Origin: JANMDN01 sp031376285
GTDB lineage: Bacteria; Actinomycetota; Thermoleophilia; Miltoncostaeales; Miltoncostaeaceae
Assembly: GCA_031376285.1 (NCBI GenBank)
Contig: JANMDN010000013.1
Coordinates: 124,001-188,000 of the forward strand
Reading direction: 5' to 3'
Length of the DNA: 64,000 nt
The position numbers were made by a program, and so were the translations under genes. The notes under the pieces were generated by a model. It saw only the letters and a list, made by a program, of their open reading frames with translations. It had not been told where the DNA came from and made no database searches. The first letter of the stretch is position 1. Each line of letters begins with the position of its first letter. Below are positions 50,857 to 59,758 of the stretch, in pieces.

Positions 50857-51798
50857 TCAGCTCAGAGGGTTGGCGTCGAGGAGGTCCAGGATCGTCAGGC
50901 AAGCCCTGCACACCGGGGTCGCGACGTCGAACCGCTCCCCGATGCGCACGACCGCACCGATGAGCGCGTCGTGTTCGAGCGGTCGGCCAGCTTGAAGATC
51001 GAACAGGGTCGACGAGCCGCCGGAATCCGGGAGTCGATGCCGAGCGTTGTCGATGTAGGAGGCCGCCGCGTCGGGCGGCAGGGCAACACCGGCCGCCGAT
51101 GCCACCGCTTCGACCTCGGTGCCGAGGGCGAGCATCAGCGCGACGGCGTCCGGGCTCGCGAAGATCGTTCCCACGCGAGAGCGCCCCAAGGCGGTGACCG
51201 TGTTCAGACAGACATTCCCGATGAGCTTGCTCCAGAGGGCACACGATGGGTCAGCCGTGAGTTCCACTCGAATCGCACACGCCTCACCGATCGCCAAAAG
51301 GGCGTCGCCAATCGGTCCGGGAGGCCCTCCCACGAGTCGGTCACGTTCGTCGCCTGCCGGGCCGCGGCTCGGTCGTCGGACAATCCGGAGCGCCGAGAGC
51401 CGCTCGATCCCGAGGTACATGGCCACCCCCGCGACCAAGACGTCGGGAAGAATCGCGGCGATGCGGGCGGGGTTCTCAACCCCGTTTTGCATCGACAGGA
51501 CAACCGCACCATCGCTCAGCAGTCCGTCGAGTCTCGCCACGGACCCGTCGGTGTCCATGCTCTTGACGCACACGAGGGCGAGATCAAACGGCGCGTCGCC
51601 ATGGGGGTCGTCGGTGACGCGAAGCGAGACCGGACGTTCCTCGCCGTCCTGCGCGATCACGAGGGGGTTCGTCGTCAGTGCTCGCCCGGTCTCCCCACGA
51701 GCGAGAACCGTTACCGGCCAGCCGGCCTCGGTCAGGCGGGCGGCAACGAAACCACCGATCGCACCGGGCCCGATGACGATCGTTCGGGGTGGGCTCAC
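50857..51798 (-). CDS. panE: Ketopantoate reductase family protein
   Basis: 313 residues. The Rossmann start IVIGPGAIGGFVAARLTEAG, then VCVKSMDT and LSMQNGVEN, and the catalytic-lysine region WSKLIGNVCLNTVTAL, match 2-dehydropantoate 2-reductase, which makes pantoate for CoA. Several paralogues of this family have other substrates, so the symbol is tentative. GTG 51798 overlaps the stop of the upstream binding-protein gene. Confidence 0.82.
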   Translation of the reverse strand: MSPPRTIVIGPGAIGGFVAARLTEAGWPVTVLARGETGRALTTNPLVIAQDGEERPVSLRVTDDPHGDAPFDLALVCVKSMDTDGSVARLDGLLSDGAVVLSMQNGVENPARIAAILPDVLVAGVAMYLGIERLSALRIVRRPSRGPAGDERDRLVGGPPGPIGDALLAIGEACAIRVELTADPSCALWSKLIGNVCLNTVTALGRSRVGTIFASPDAVALMLALGTEVEAVASAAGVALPPDAAASYIDNARHRLPDSGGSSTLFDLQAGRPLEHDALIGAVVRIGERFDVATPVCRACLTILDLLDANPLS

Positions 51799-52625
51799 CG
51801 GGGGAGCGTGCGTAACGGGAGGGCGATGCTGGACGGAAAGTACTTGGCCCGCAGTTGGTCGAAGAAGCCCTCCTGGGTGAGCTGATCGATCAGCGCTGAC
51901 AGGACGACGCGGTTCTCGGACGGGGCGAGAACCGTTGCCGAACGCGACTCGGCGCCGATGTACTGGCCCGCGACCGAGAGGTTCGAGTCTGGCGTTGCGA
52001 CCTGTGTAAGCGCCGAATCGATGTCGGTGGCGGTCGCGTCAATGTCGCCAACGCGGAGGGCGTGGGTGAGAGCCTCGATCGAAGCGAAGCCCGACGGTTC
52101 GATGTCTGGCACGATCACCGATTGGGCGAAGGCGAGGCCGGCCGATCCCGAGATCGCGCCGATCCGAAGCGTTGCCAGCGGGACCTCGCGTAGATCAGTG
52201 CCCTTGCGAACCATCACGGCCTGCCGATCACGGAAGTACGGCGAGGATGTCCGGCCGACGCCGCTCGTCGCTCGCGTGGATCCCAGAACGACGTCGCACC
52301 CACACTGGGCAGCCCGTTCATTATCGCCAGCTCGCTTCCAGCGAACCGCGAGGCCGAGCCGGTCGGCGAGCTCGTCGACCATCTCGACCTCGTAGCCCGG
52401 CCCCTGCGCCTGGTTGGTGACCGAATCGATCCGCTCAAGATCCCGGGAGACGACAAACGGGAGGTCGCCAAGCGTGGCCGAAACGGTCAGTATGCCGGCG
52501 GCCCGCGGTGAAAAGCGCAAGGCGCCAGTCCCATTGCCACGATCGCTTGGGCTGTTCGAGCCGCAGCCCGTGAGGCTCGCGAGCGCGAGGACCGCCGCGG
52601 ACACGATCACCATTCTGCGAAGCAT
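51795..52625 (-). CDS. Amino acid-type solute-binding lipoprotein without transporter partner
   Basis: 276 residues. Lipoprotein signal with lipobox LTGC at about residue 18. A type 3 binding fold has GPGYEVEMVDELADRLGL, CDVVLGSTRATSGVGRTS and FFDQLRAKYF at the end. No ABC permease or ATPase is adjacent; it is coupled by overlap (GTGA) to the ketopantoate reductase gene. Two Cys (QCGC) sit where family members usually lack them. Confidence 0.8.
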   Translation of the reverse strand: MLRRMVIVSAAVLALASLTGCGSNSPSDRGNGTGALRFSPRAAGILTVSATLGDLPFVVSRDLERIDSVTNQAQGPGYEVEMVDELADRLGLAVRWKRAGDNERAAQCGCDVVLGSTRATSGVGRTSSPYFRDRQAVMVRKGTDLREVPLATLRIGAISGSAGLAFAQSVIVPDIEPSGFASIEALTHALRVGDIDATATDIDSALTQVATPDSNLSVAGQYIGAESRSATVLAPSENRVVLSALIDQLTQEGFFDQLRAKYFPSSIALPLRTLPR

Positions 52626-52751
52626 GCAGACCCCCGTGAGCATCGGGCATCCTCGCAACATTCCAGGCAGCCTACTCGCTCCCTGAGCGAGGGCCGCGTC
52701 CTCCTTCGCCGCGCAACGCACGTCTCGTGCGGGCGGACGGGCTGGCAGGGA

Positions 52752-53399
52752 CTACTGCTCGGTGATGGTGACCGAGGTGATCGTCACGGTCTCGGTCGGC
52801 GTTTGGGCAGTGGGGTCGGTCGGCGGAGCATCCGGGTTCGCAAGCCCTTCGATGGCCTTCGCGACCTTGAGGCCGGCGGTCACGTGGCCAAAACGCGAGT
52901 AGCTCGGCGGGAGTTGCGCTCCCGCGTTGCCGGTGATGATGAAGAACTGCGAGCCGTTGGTGTTCGGACCGCTGTTGGCCATCGCCAGATCGCCGATCGT
53001 GTAGGCGCTCTTGGGGAGTTCGTCGGCGAACGTGTAGCCCGGTCCGCCGCGTCCATTGCCCTCCGGGTCGCCACCTTGGATGACGAAATCGGTGACAACC
53101 CGGTGGAATGTCAGGCCGTCGTAGAACCTGTTGCGGGCGAGGAACACGAAGCTATTCACCGTCGTACGCGCCTCGGCTGGGGCGAGCTTCACGACGATGG
53201 TGCCCTTCGAGGTTTCAAGGGTCGCCGTGTACGTCTTGGCCGGATCGATGGCCATCGGCGGAGGCTTCGTATAGGTGCGGGTGACACCCGCTCCAGTGTC
53301 GCTCGATGCGGCTGGCGTGTCGCTCCCCCCACAACCGGCGAGAAGGGCGCCGGAGAGGAGTGCGGCTGAAAGGATTGTGACCGGGACGTGTTTGCTCAT
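52752..53399 (-). CDS. Cyclophilin-type peptidyl-prolyl isomerase, lipoprotein
   Basis: 215 residues. Signal peptide with lipobox LLAGC (Cys about 23). The cyclophilin core has FYDGLTFHRVVTDFVIQGGD with the catalytic Arg, GPGYTFADEL, MANSGPNTNGSQFFI and FGHVTAGL. It helps fold exported proteins outside the membrane. A Thr/Pro-rich end follows the domain. Monocistronic. Confidence 0.92.
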   Translation of the reverse strand: MSKHVPVTILSAALLSGALLAGCGGSDTPAASSDTGAGVTRTYTKPPPMAIDPAKTYTATLETSKGTIVVKLAPAEARTTVNSFVFLARNRFYDGLTFHRVVTDFVIQGGDPEGNGRGGPGYTFADELPKSAYTIGDLAMANSGPNTNGSQFFIITGNAGAQLPPSYSRFGHVTAGLKVAKAIEGLANPDAPPTDPTAQTPTETVTITSVTITEQ

Positions 53400-53520
53400 G
53401 GCGGGATTCTAGTACCGGCGCTCCCCGCACTCTCGAACCGGTGGTCTCACCAGGGGGCGAAACGGTGGATTGGCGCAACGCCGACGCGGGCGGCACACTT
53501 AAGGAGCCGCGACGGGCACC

Positions 53521-54573
53521 ATGTGGGCGACGTCAAACGACACGAACGAGTCTGCGCCAATCACGCTGAGCGCGAGCCGGGTGATGCTTACGCTCGCCCT
53601 CATCGCGGCGCTGGCGACCGGAGCATGGCTTCTCATCGCTCAAACGGCAGGAGCGGCGCGCGTTGTTTCTGCCCTTGGGAATGTCAGCCCGTGGTGGCTT
53701 GCCGGATGCTTCGCGCTGGAGGTCGTGTCGTTTGCCGCCTACGCCAGCGCGCTGGAGGCCGTTGCCCGCCTTGATCGCGGCCCGGCGATTGGACGTCGCG
53801 CCGCTCTACGGCTGATGCTCACGAGCCTCGGGGCGACCCGCCTCGTTGCGACGGCTGGGGCGGGTGGGCTTGTGGTCGTGTTCTGGGCCTTCCGGCAGCT
53901 CGGGCTCGACTTGCGAGCGGCGCTCTCGCGGGTCCTCGGGCTCAACATCCTCGTGTTCGCGGTTTTCGGGCTGATGGGCTGGATCGCTTCGGTGGTGGCC
54001 CTGTGCGCGCCTGTGGTCGCGCCTGGCGTGCCCGCTGCGATGTCGGCGACCTGGTCGATCGGGGTCCCGCTCTGCGTCGCTGCCGCCGCGTGGGTTAGCC
54101 GCCAACGGCCGGCAAGGCCCGAGGTGAGCGCACCTCACTGGGTGTCCCGCGGGGCGCGGGCGGTCGTGGACGGGCTCGTCGTGGTTCGCGAGATCGCGGC
54201 CCAAGCGCGCCATCACGGGCGGCTCTTCGCGAGCGTTTCGCTCTATTGGCTCGCCGATGTGGCGTGCCTCTGGTCTGCACTGATCGCTGTTGGCGCGCGC
54301 CCCGGGGTCGTGAGCGTTTGCCTGGCCTACGCCACCGGCTACGTCGCCACCGCGGCGCCGCTACCGACCGGCGGGTTCGGCGCGGTCGAGGCGGCGGTGA
54401 CGGCCTCGCTCGTGCTCGTCGGGACGCCGTTTGCCATCGCCCTCGCCAGCGTCGCGGTTTGGCGCGCGTTCAGCTTCTGGCTCCCGACGGTGCCGGCGCT
54501 CGTGGCGCTTACCGGCCTCTCAGGCCTTGGACGCGAGTTCCGCCAACGGGCGGCCTCGACGCTCACTTCGTAG
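53521..54573 (+). CDS. Flippase-like membrane protein (LPG synthase TM family)
   Basis: 350 residues with eight or so helices. The C-terminal PLPTGGFGAVEAAVTASLVL matches the P.PGG.G..E signature of the lysylphosphatidylglycerol synthase membrane domain / UPF0104 family. No synthase domain is attached, so the protein may move lipids. The start may instead be a GTG or ATG just before the first helix (near 53581). Confidence 0.82.
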   Translation: MWATSNDTNESAPITLSASRVMLTLALIAALATGAWLLIAQTAGAARVVSALGNVSPWWLAGCFALEVVSFAAYASALEAVARLDRGPAIGRRAALRLMLTSLGATRLVATAGAGGLVVVFWAFRQLGLDLRAALSRVLGLNILVFAVFGLMGWIASVVALCAPVVAPGVPAAMSATWSIGVPLCVAAAAWVSRQRPARPEVSAPHWVSRGARAVVDGLVVVREIAAQARHHGRLFASVSLYWLADVACLWSALIAVGARPGVVSVCLAYATGYVATAAPLPTGGFGAVEAAVTASLVLVGTPFAIALASVAVWRAFSFWLPTVPALVALTGLSGLGREFRQRAASTLTS

Positions 54574-54591
54574 ACTCTCCGCGACCGCCCC

Positions 54592-54622
54592 TGGCCCGTG
54601 CGGCCTCGGCGCACGGGGGCCA
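54592..54622. terminator. Hairpin between convergent genes
   Basis: GGCCCGTGC (54593-54601) pairs with GCACGGG plus GGCC (54611-54621) around a 9-base loop, with a one-base bulge. It lies between two convergent genes and could act in both directions. No T-run. Confidence 0.5.
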
Positions 54623-54713
54623 CCCCGAACCGCCACCCACCTTCAGGATATTCCGGCGGCCTGTGTCCGCGCTGGACGAAGTGGCGTCGGTTTCGTCTCG
54701 GGTTCGTGTCAGA

Positions 54714-55628
54714 TCAGCGTCCGACGCCGGCACCCCAAAGGGCCGCACCGATCGCACCCGCAATCGGTCCGAGCTTGGCTTGAACGATCTCGATCCGCTC
54801 GACCGGGACGACGCTCACGCGGCTGCGCACGGCCCGTCGGATCGGAACCAGGAGAAGATCCCCAGCCTGAGCGACGCCGCCCCCGATGACGATCCGATCA
54901 GGGCTCAGCAGCACGATTGAGTTGGCGATGGCGATGGCGAGGTGGCCCGCAACGGTCTCGATCGCCGCGATGGCCCTCGCGTCACCCGCCTGGGCGGCGT
55001 CCGAGACGGCACGCGCGGTCGGCCGCCCGCCAAGAGTTGCGAGCGCAGCGGCCTTCGTGACCACCTCGACGCATCCGTGCATTCCGCAGCCGCACAGCGG
55101 GCCGTCCGGGAGGATCGTCTGGTGACCGAACTCGCCAGCCGTTCCGTCGATGCCAAGGTGGAGGCGACCTGCGACGATGATCCCGCCTCCGATCCCGGTG
55201 CCAATCGTGATGCCAATCATGGTTTGGCACCCCCTTCCGGCACCGACCCTGTGCTCCGCGAGCGCAAACGCGCGCGCGTCGTTGATCAGCCGGCAAGGGA
55301 GACCGACGCGCTCACCAACGATGCTTGCGAGGGGAAGCCCATTCCAGTCGCCCGGGAGGTTCGGAAGGAAGGTGGTCGTTCCATCCTGCGCGTTGTAGCG
55401 CCCGGGGAGACCCACCCCGACGGTGGTTGGGCCAGTCGCGATCTTCATCGCTTCGACGGCCGCGTCACCCACGCGAACCGCGACGGCTGCCGGTCCCTCC
55501 TTGGAATCGGTGGGGAGCTCGCCCTGGCCGAGGATCGACGTTTCCCCGCCGATCGAGGCGAGGGCCACCCATTTGATGTTCGTGCCCCCGAGATCGACGC
55601 CGATATGGTGAGTCGACCCCGCGGTCAC
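54714..55628 (-). CDS. ROK-family sugar kinase (glucokinase type)
   Basis: 304 residues. ATP-binding IGVDLGGTNIKW, the ROK zinc site HxnCxCGxxGCxE as HQTILPDGPLCGCGMHGCVE, and the catalytic Asp in LINDARAFALAE. ITIGTGIGGGI is also typical. Glucokinase is the most likely activity. The start is GTG 55628. No sugar transporter or regulator is adjacent. Confidence 0.9.
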   Translation of the reverse strand: MTAGSTHHIGVDLGGTNIKWVALASIGGETSILGQGELPTDSKEGPAAVAVRVGDAAVEAMKIATGPTTVGVGLPGRYNAQDGTTTFLPNLPGDWNGLPLASIVGERVGLPCRLINDARAFALAEHRVGAGRGCQTMIGITIGTGIGGGIIVAGRLHLGIDGTAGEFGHQTILPDGPLCGCGMHGCVEVVTKAAALATLGGRPTARAVSDAAQAGDARAIAAIETVAGHLAIAIANSIVLLSPDRIVIGGGVAQAGDLLLVPIRRAVRSRVSVVPVERIEIVQAKLGPIAGAIGAALWGAGVGR

Positions 55629-55712
55629 GCCGCGTCGTTCCAGTGGGCGGTTTGGGGGGACGTCACGTCGCCGGCATCGGCCGAGGTGGCCGTGGGTTCA
55701 CTGGGTCGGCGC

Positions 55713-56111
55713 TCAGTGCCCTGCCGCCGGCCGTTCGATCATCTCGATCCGGTAACCATCTGGGTCCCGGAGAAAGCAAATGCCGGGGCCGCCGGGGTAG
55801 GCGTAGTACGGCGGCTTCTCCGGCCCGATGCCGAGCGCGGCCAGGCGGGCAAGTTCGACGCCCATGTCCTCGATTGCGAGCGCGATGTGCCCGTACGCCT
55901 CGCCTTGGGAATACGGCTCGGTGCGACCGTCATTGAGCGTGAGCTCCAGTCGCGGTTCCGGGTCACCGGGCGTGGCCATCATGATGATCGTCGCCGTGTC
56001 CCCGCCGACCCGAGCCCGACGCATCTCGGAGAAGCCGAGCGCCTCGTAGAACGCCACCGACCGCGCCTCGTCCAAGATGCGAATCATTGTGTGAATCAAC
56101 GTGACTGGCAC
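55713..56111 (-). CDS. gloA: Glyoxalase I
   Basis: 132 residues. Two beta-alpha-beta units carry the four metal ligands His (LIHTMIRI), Glu (RLELTLND), His (YGHIALAI) and Glu (RIEMIERP), and RDPDGYRIE is characteristic. It isomerises the methylglyoxal-thiol adduct. Actinobacteria generally lack glutathione, so the thiol may be another one. GTG 56111 is the start. Confidence 0.9.
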   Translation of the reverse strand: MPVTLIHTMIRILDEARSVAFYEALGFSEMRRARVGGDTATIIMMATPGDPEPRLELTLNDGRTEPYSQGEAYGHIALAIEDMGVELARLAALGIGPEKPPYYAYPGGPGICFLRDPDGYRIEMIERPAAGH

Positions 56112-56446
56112 GGCGCGCCTCCGGGTTCAGAAAGACCGTCTGCGAGAAGCCTAAAGGAGGGCGGCAAGCGCTGGCCTGGTTCCCGCCCCCGGATCCTTAA
56201 ACGCAACGATCCGGCGACACCGCGAGGTGGTATCGCCGGATCGGCGGCGCAGGTCGGGTCCCGGTCCCTTCCTACGCCCGTCCGGCTGACGAGAGACTCG
56301 CCATCCGGCATTCGCAAAGTATGACGAAAGTCGCAAAAATTCGCCAGTTCGAGGGGTCTCCGGGCGACATTTCATCACACGCGTCTCACATTGTGAGAAT
56401 CGCGGGCCGGCAATGCATTGGCCCCGTCAGGGACTACGATCCATGC
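56112..56446. other. 335-base gap before uvrB
   Basis: No gene is supported here. It holds the palindrome at 56384-56398 and a TACGAT -10-like element at 56435-56440. The rest shows nothing recognisable. Confidence 0.5.
56384..56398. promoter_or_regulatory. Perfect palindrome TCTCACATTGTGAGA before uvrB
   Basis: Seven-base arms around one base, 49 bases before the uvrB start. The arms match the argB-upstream palindrome at 12495-12509. It differs from the usual actinobacterial LexA box (CGAAC...GTTCG), so it may be a site for another factor or a clade-specific DNA-damage repressor. Confidence 0.55.
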
Positions 56447-58498
56447 GTGGCCGACGGATTCGCCCTCAGCGCCCAGTACGAGCCGGCCGGGGATCAGCCG
56501 AAGGCGATCGCGGGCATCGGGGAGAGCCTCCGCGCCGGAGAGCACTACCAAACGGTCCTCGGTGTCACGGGCTCCGGCAAGACCTTCACGATGGCCAACA
56601 TCATCAGCGAGGCGCGTCGGCCGGCGCTCGTCATGGCCCACAACAAGACCCTCGCGGCGCAGCTCTGCAACGAGTTTCGCGAGTTCCTCCCGGACGCCGC
56701 AGTCGAGTACTTCGTGAGCTACTACGACTACTACCAGCCCGAGGCGTACATCGCGGCAAGCGACACCTACATCGAAAAAGACTCGTCGATCAACGACGAG
56801 ATCGACCGCCTGCGCCACTCGGCGACGGCGTCACTCTTGGCGCGACGCGATGTGGTGATCGTCGCCTCGGTCAGCTGCATCTATGGCATCGGCTCACCGG
56901 AGCTCTACCGCGACCGGCTCCTGCTCCTGCGGGTCGGCGAGGAGATCCCCCGCGAACGGATCTTCGATTGGTTGGTCGACGTCCAGTACCAGCGAAACGA
57001 CATCGTCCTCGAGCGGGGGCGCTTTCGCGTTCGCGGCGACATCATCGAGATCCAGCCGCGTGACTCTGAGACCGCCTACCGCGTGAGCCTCTTCGGCGAT
57101 GAAGTCGAGCAGCTGACCCACTTCGACCCCCTCACGGGTGAAGTGCTCGGTACACCTGGGCACGTCGCCGTCTACCCCGCAACGCACTACGTCACCTCGC
57201 GCTCGACGATCGAGCGATCGCTGATCGAGATCCGCGACGAGCTGGAAACCCAGTGGACGCACTTCATGGAGCAGGATCGCCTCGTCGAGGCGCACCGCAT
57301 CCGGCAACGCACCGAATACGACATGGAGATGATGCGCGAGCTCGGCTTCTGCTCGGGGATCGAGAACTACTCTCGGATTCTCGATGGGCGCGAGCCCGGA
57401 AGTGCCCCGCACGCGCTGCTCGACTTCTTTCCCGACGACTTCATCTGTTTCATGGACGAGTCGCACCAGACCCTCCCGCAGGTCCGCGGCATGTACGAGG
57501 GCGATCGGTCGCGCAAGCTCTCGCTCGTCGAGCACGGATTTCGGCTCCCGTCGGCGATGGACAACCGGCCGCTTCAACTCACAGAGTTCCTCGAGCGGGT
57601 GCCGCAGATCGTGTTTGTCTCCGCGACGCCGGGGGCGTTCGAGCAACGCGTCTCGACGACAATCGTCGAGCAGATCGTCCGTCCGACCGGTCTTGTCGAC
57701 CCCGAAGTGGAGATCCGCCCGACCCATCACCAGGTCGACGACCTCATGGCAGAGGTCCGGGCGAGGGCCGAGCGCAACGAACGCGTGCTCATCACGACCC
57801 TCACCAAGAAGATGGCTGAGGATCTCACCGAGTACCTCCACGACCACGGGCTGCGCGCCCGATACCTCCACTCCGAGATCGACACGATCGAGCGCATCAA
57901 GGTCGTGCGTGAGCTCCGGCTCGGCGAGTTCGACGCCCTCGTTGGCGTCAACCTCCTGCGCGAGGGTCTCGACCTCCCGGAGGTCACGCTCGTCGCCATC
58001 CTCGATGCCGACAAGGAGGGATTTCTTCGAGGCGCCACGTCGCTTGTTCAGACGATCGGTCGCGCCGCCCGAAACGTCGACGGCCGCGTGATCATGTACG
58101 CCGACAGGGTTTCCGACGCGATGCGCACGGCCATTGACGAGACCGATCGTCGTCGCGAGATCCAGATCGCCTCGAACGTCGAAAACGGTGTGACGCCGGA
58201 GTCGATCCAGAAGGGCATCTCCGACATCGCCGAGTTCCTTGGCCTCGGACGGTCGGCGACGGGACGGCGCGGTGCCGCGAGCCGTCGAGCTCGCGCCGCG
58301 GACGTGTCCCCAAGCACCGACCCTGCCGAGCTCCTGCGCCTTGCGGTGGATGTCGAGCAGCAAATGCTGGAGGCCGCCGAGGCGCTCCGCTTCGAACGTG
58401 CGGCGGAGCTGCGCGACGAACTCAAGACGCTTCGCGATCAGCTCGAGCGCCTGGCCGACGCGTCGGTTGAGCGCGCGCCGAGCGGGCGCCCAAGATGA
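56447..58498 (+). CDS. uvrB: Excinuclease ABC subunit B
   Basis: 683 residues from GTG 56447. Walker A GVTGSGKT at 39-46, the beta-hairpin region YYDYYQPEAYIA, FMDESHQT, FVSATPG, and helicase motifs VGVNLLREGLDLPEV and QTIGRAARN are all present. A UVR domain that contacts UvrA/UvrC closes the protein. The region between (GRRGAASRRARAADVS) is a basic linker. TACGAT ends six bases before the GTG, suggesting a leaderless message. Confidence 0.96.
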   Translation: MADGFALSAQYEPAGDQPKAIAGIGESLRAGEHYQTVLGVTGSGKTFTMANIISEARRPALVMAHNKTLAAQLCNEFREFLPDAAVEYFVSYYDYYQPEAYIAASDTYIEKDSSINDEIDRLRHSATASLLARRDVVIVASVSCIYGIGSPELYRDRLLLLRVGEEIPRERIFDWLVDVQYQRNDIVLERGRFRVRGDIIEIQPRDSETAYRVSLFGDEVEQLTHFDPLTGEVLGTPGHVAVYPATHYVTSRSTIERSLIEIRDELETQWTHFMEQDRLVEAHRIRQRTEYDMEMMRELGFCSGIENYSRILDGREPGSAPHALLDFFPDDFICFMDESHQTLPQVRGMYEGDRSRKLSLVEHGFRLPSAMDNRPLQLTEFLERVPQIVFVSATPGAFEQRVSTTIVEQIVRPTGLVDPEVEIRPTHHQVDDLMAEVRARAERNERVLITTLTKKMAEDLTEYLHDHGLRARYLHSEIDTIERIKVVRELRLGEFDALVGVNLLREGLDLPEVTLVAILDADKEGFLRGATSLVQTIGRAARNVDGRVIMYADRVSDAMRTAIDETDRRREIQIASNVENGVTPESIQKGISDIAEFLGLGRSATGRRGAASRRARAADVSPSTDPAELLRLAVDVEQQMLEAAEALRFERAAELRDELKTLRDQLERLADASVERAPSGRPR

Positions 58499-58752
58499 CT
58501 GACGCCGATCTTCCCACGGCGGAGGAGCTTCGCTTCAGGACGCTCGCCGCGCCTGGACTCGACGAGGACGACATCTTCGCCGCGGTGCACGGGCTTCCGG
58601 GAAGTGGCGTGCTTTGGGGCGAGTCCATGCCGAGCGCGTTTCCACCGTCCGACGTGCCCTGGAATCAATCAGACGAGCGAGAGCGTCGCCACCGCGACGT
58701 GTTGCGCCGCTGGGAGCCGTTGCCTGACGAGCCGCCTGGGTTCGGGCGGTAG
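58495..58752 (+). CDS. Small acidic protein coupled to uvrB, unknown function
   Basis: 85 residues, acidic, with Trp/Pro-rich pieces (GVLWGESMPSAFPPSDVPWN, RRWEPLPDEPPGF). The ATG overlaps the uvrB stop (ATGA). No domain is recognised. Its placement suggests a partner or modulator of excision repair, which is only inference. Confidence 0.6.
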   Translation: MTDADLPTAEELRFRTLAAPGLDEDDIFAAVHGLPGSGVLWGESMPSAFPPSDVPWNQSDERERRHRDVLRRWEPLPDEPPGFGR

Positions 58753-58758
58753 GTGTTC

Positions 58759-59133
58759 CTAGAGGGACTGGGGTGAGGGGGCGCCGCTGACGGTTGCCGG
58801 TGCCAGACCCGGAGACCTGACGCCCCGCAGCCGGCGCCTGCGAGCGGCGACGACCCCAACGCCGACTGACGAGAGCATCGACACCGTCAGGAGCGCCACG
58901 AACGGACCGCTTTCCTGGCCCGTGCCGCGCCCGGCGGCATCCCGGGTGAGCTGCGCCGTTTGCTCGGCGCGAGCCGCAAGCGAGGCGACAACCTCCTGAG
59001 GATCGCGTCCGGTCTGAGCTGGCTTGGGGGCGAAGCCCTCCGCGCCGAGGGCGTCCGTGGTCAGCACGAGCACGGCGCCGCAGCCACAGAGCAGGCGGCG
59101 GAACACGATCGGCCGCTTGGATCGTCGAAGCAT
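58759..59133 (-). CDS. Small secreted or anchored membrane protein, unknown
   Basis: 124 residues. An N-terminal signal segment (about 9-29) is followed by a polar helix (DPQEVVASLAARAEQTAQL), then a hydrophobic helix (FVALLTVSMLSSVGVGVVAA) with ARRRRLRG after it, as in a tail anchored with positive residues inside. GAGGAGGG precedes the ATG with ideal spacing, which supports a real gene. Confidence 0.65.
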   Translation of the reverse strand: MLRRSKRPIVFRRLLCGCGAVLVLTTDALGAEGFAPKPAQTGRDPQEVVASLAARAEQTAQLTRDAAGRGTGQESGPFVALLTVSMLSSVGVGVVAARRRRLRGVRSPGLAPATVSGAPSPQSL

Positions 59134-59758
59134 GGACCCTCCTCAGGTGTTTCCGCTTGCGGGACCGGACGGCCGTCTGGGTTGGCCTCGTACGCCGATC
59201 ACGCGACCGCGCAACCTTCTGGGGTCGCGAGGGTGATTGAAAGGGGGCTGCTGCCGTCTTGGCACACTTTGTGAGGTTCGGTTTCTGGCGGTGTGTTGGC
59301 GTCGGTGCCGTCCACCGGCGCCACAAACTTGGCAGTAGCTGCGAAAACTGAACTTTTGGGGGGTGTTTATGCCGGTAAAAGGTTAGTTGAAGCAGTTCTG
59401 GCGATCGTGAGATAGTCGCGCTCGGCTTGCGCCCCGGACGGAGTCAACGACCCGGATGGTCGTCGCAGGTCTTCCCGGTAGACCATGGACGAAATGTTGG
59501 ATCACGTGCTGCTGCCCGAACGGAAGTGGACAGCTAAACGTAGACCCGAGCGCCGTCGGACTGCGGCCAGTATGGCCGCTGCATGCCCGACGACGGACGA
59601 GGCTCGGAGGTGGTGGCGGACCGTTGGATGGCCCGCCACCCCGATTCACCACAGCCGCGCTCACACGTGGGGGACGCGCGGCTTGCGTCCTCGCGTCAAC
59701 GCGCACGTCGCAAGCGGTTACCGGGGCCTCCCAACCCCGATCTTGGAGCCACGTCCCG
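59134..59758. other. Long untranslated region before the glycosyltransferase operon
   Basis: 625 bases without a supportable gene. 59340-59400 is notably A/T-rich for this genome (AAAACTGAACTTTTGGGG, GTTTATGCCGGTAAAAGG) and may hold the promoter, leaving a leader of roughly 350 bases. I could not match it to a known riboswitch. The frame of the downstream gene is open from 59456, but the leader has no homology. Confidence 0.45.

Noticed and set aside
59134..59758. c-di-GMP or c-di-AMP riboswitch before the glycosyltransferase operon
   Set aside because: The conserved core sequences of those classes could not be found.
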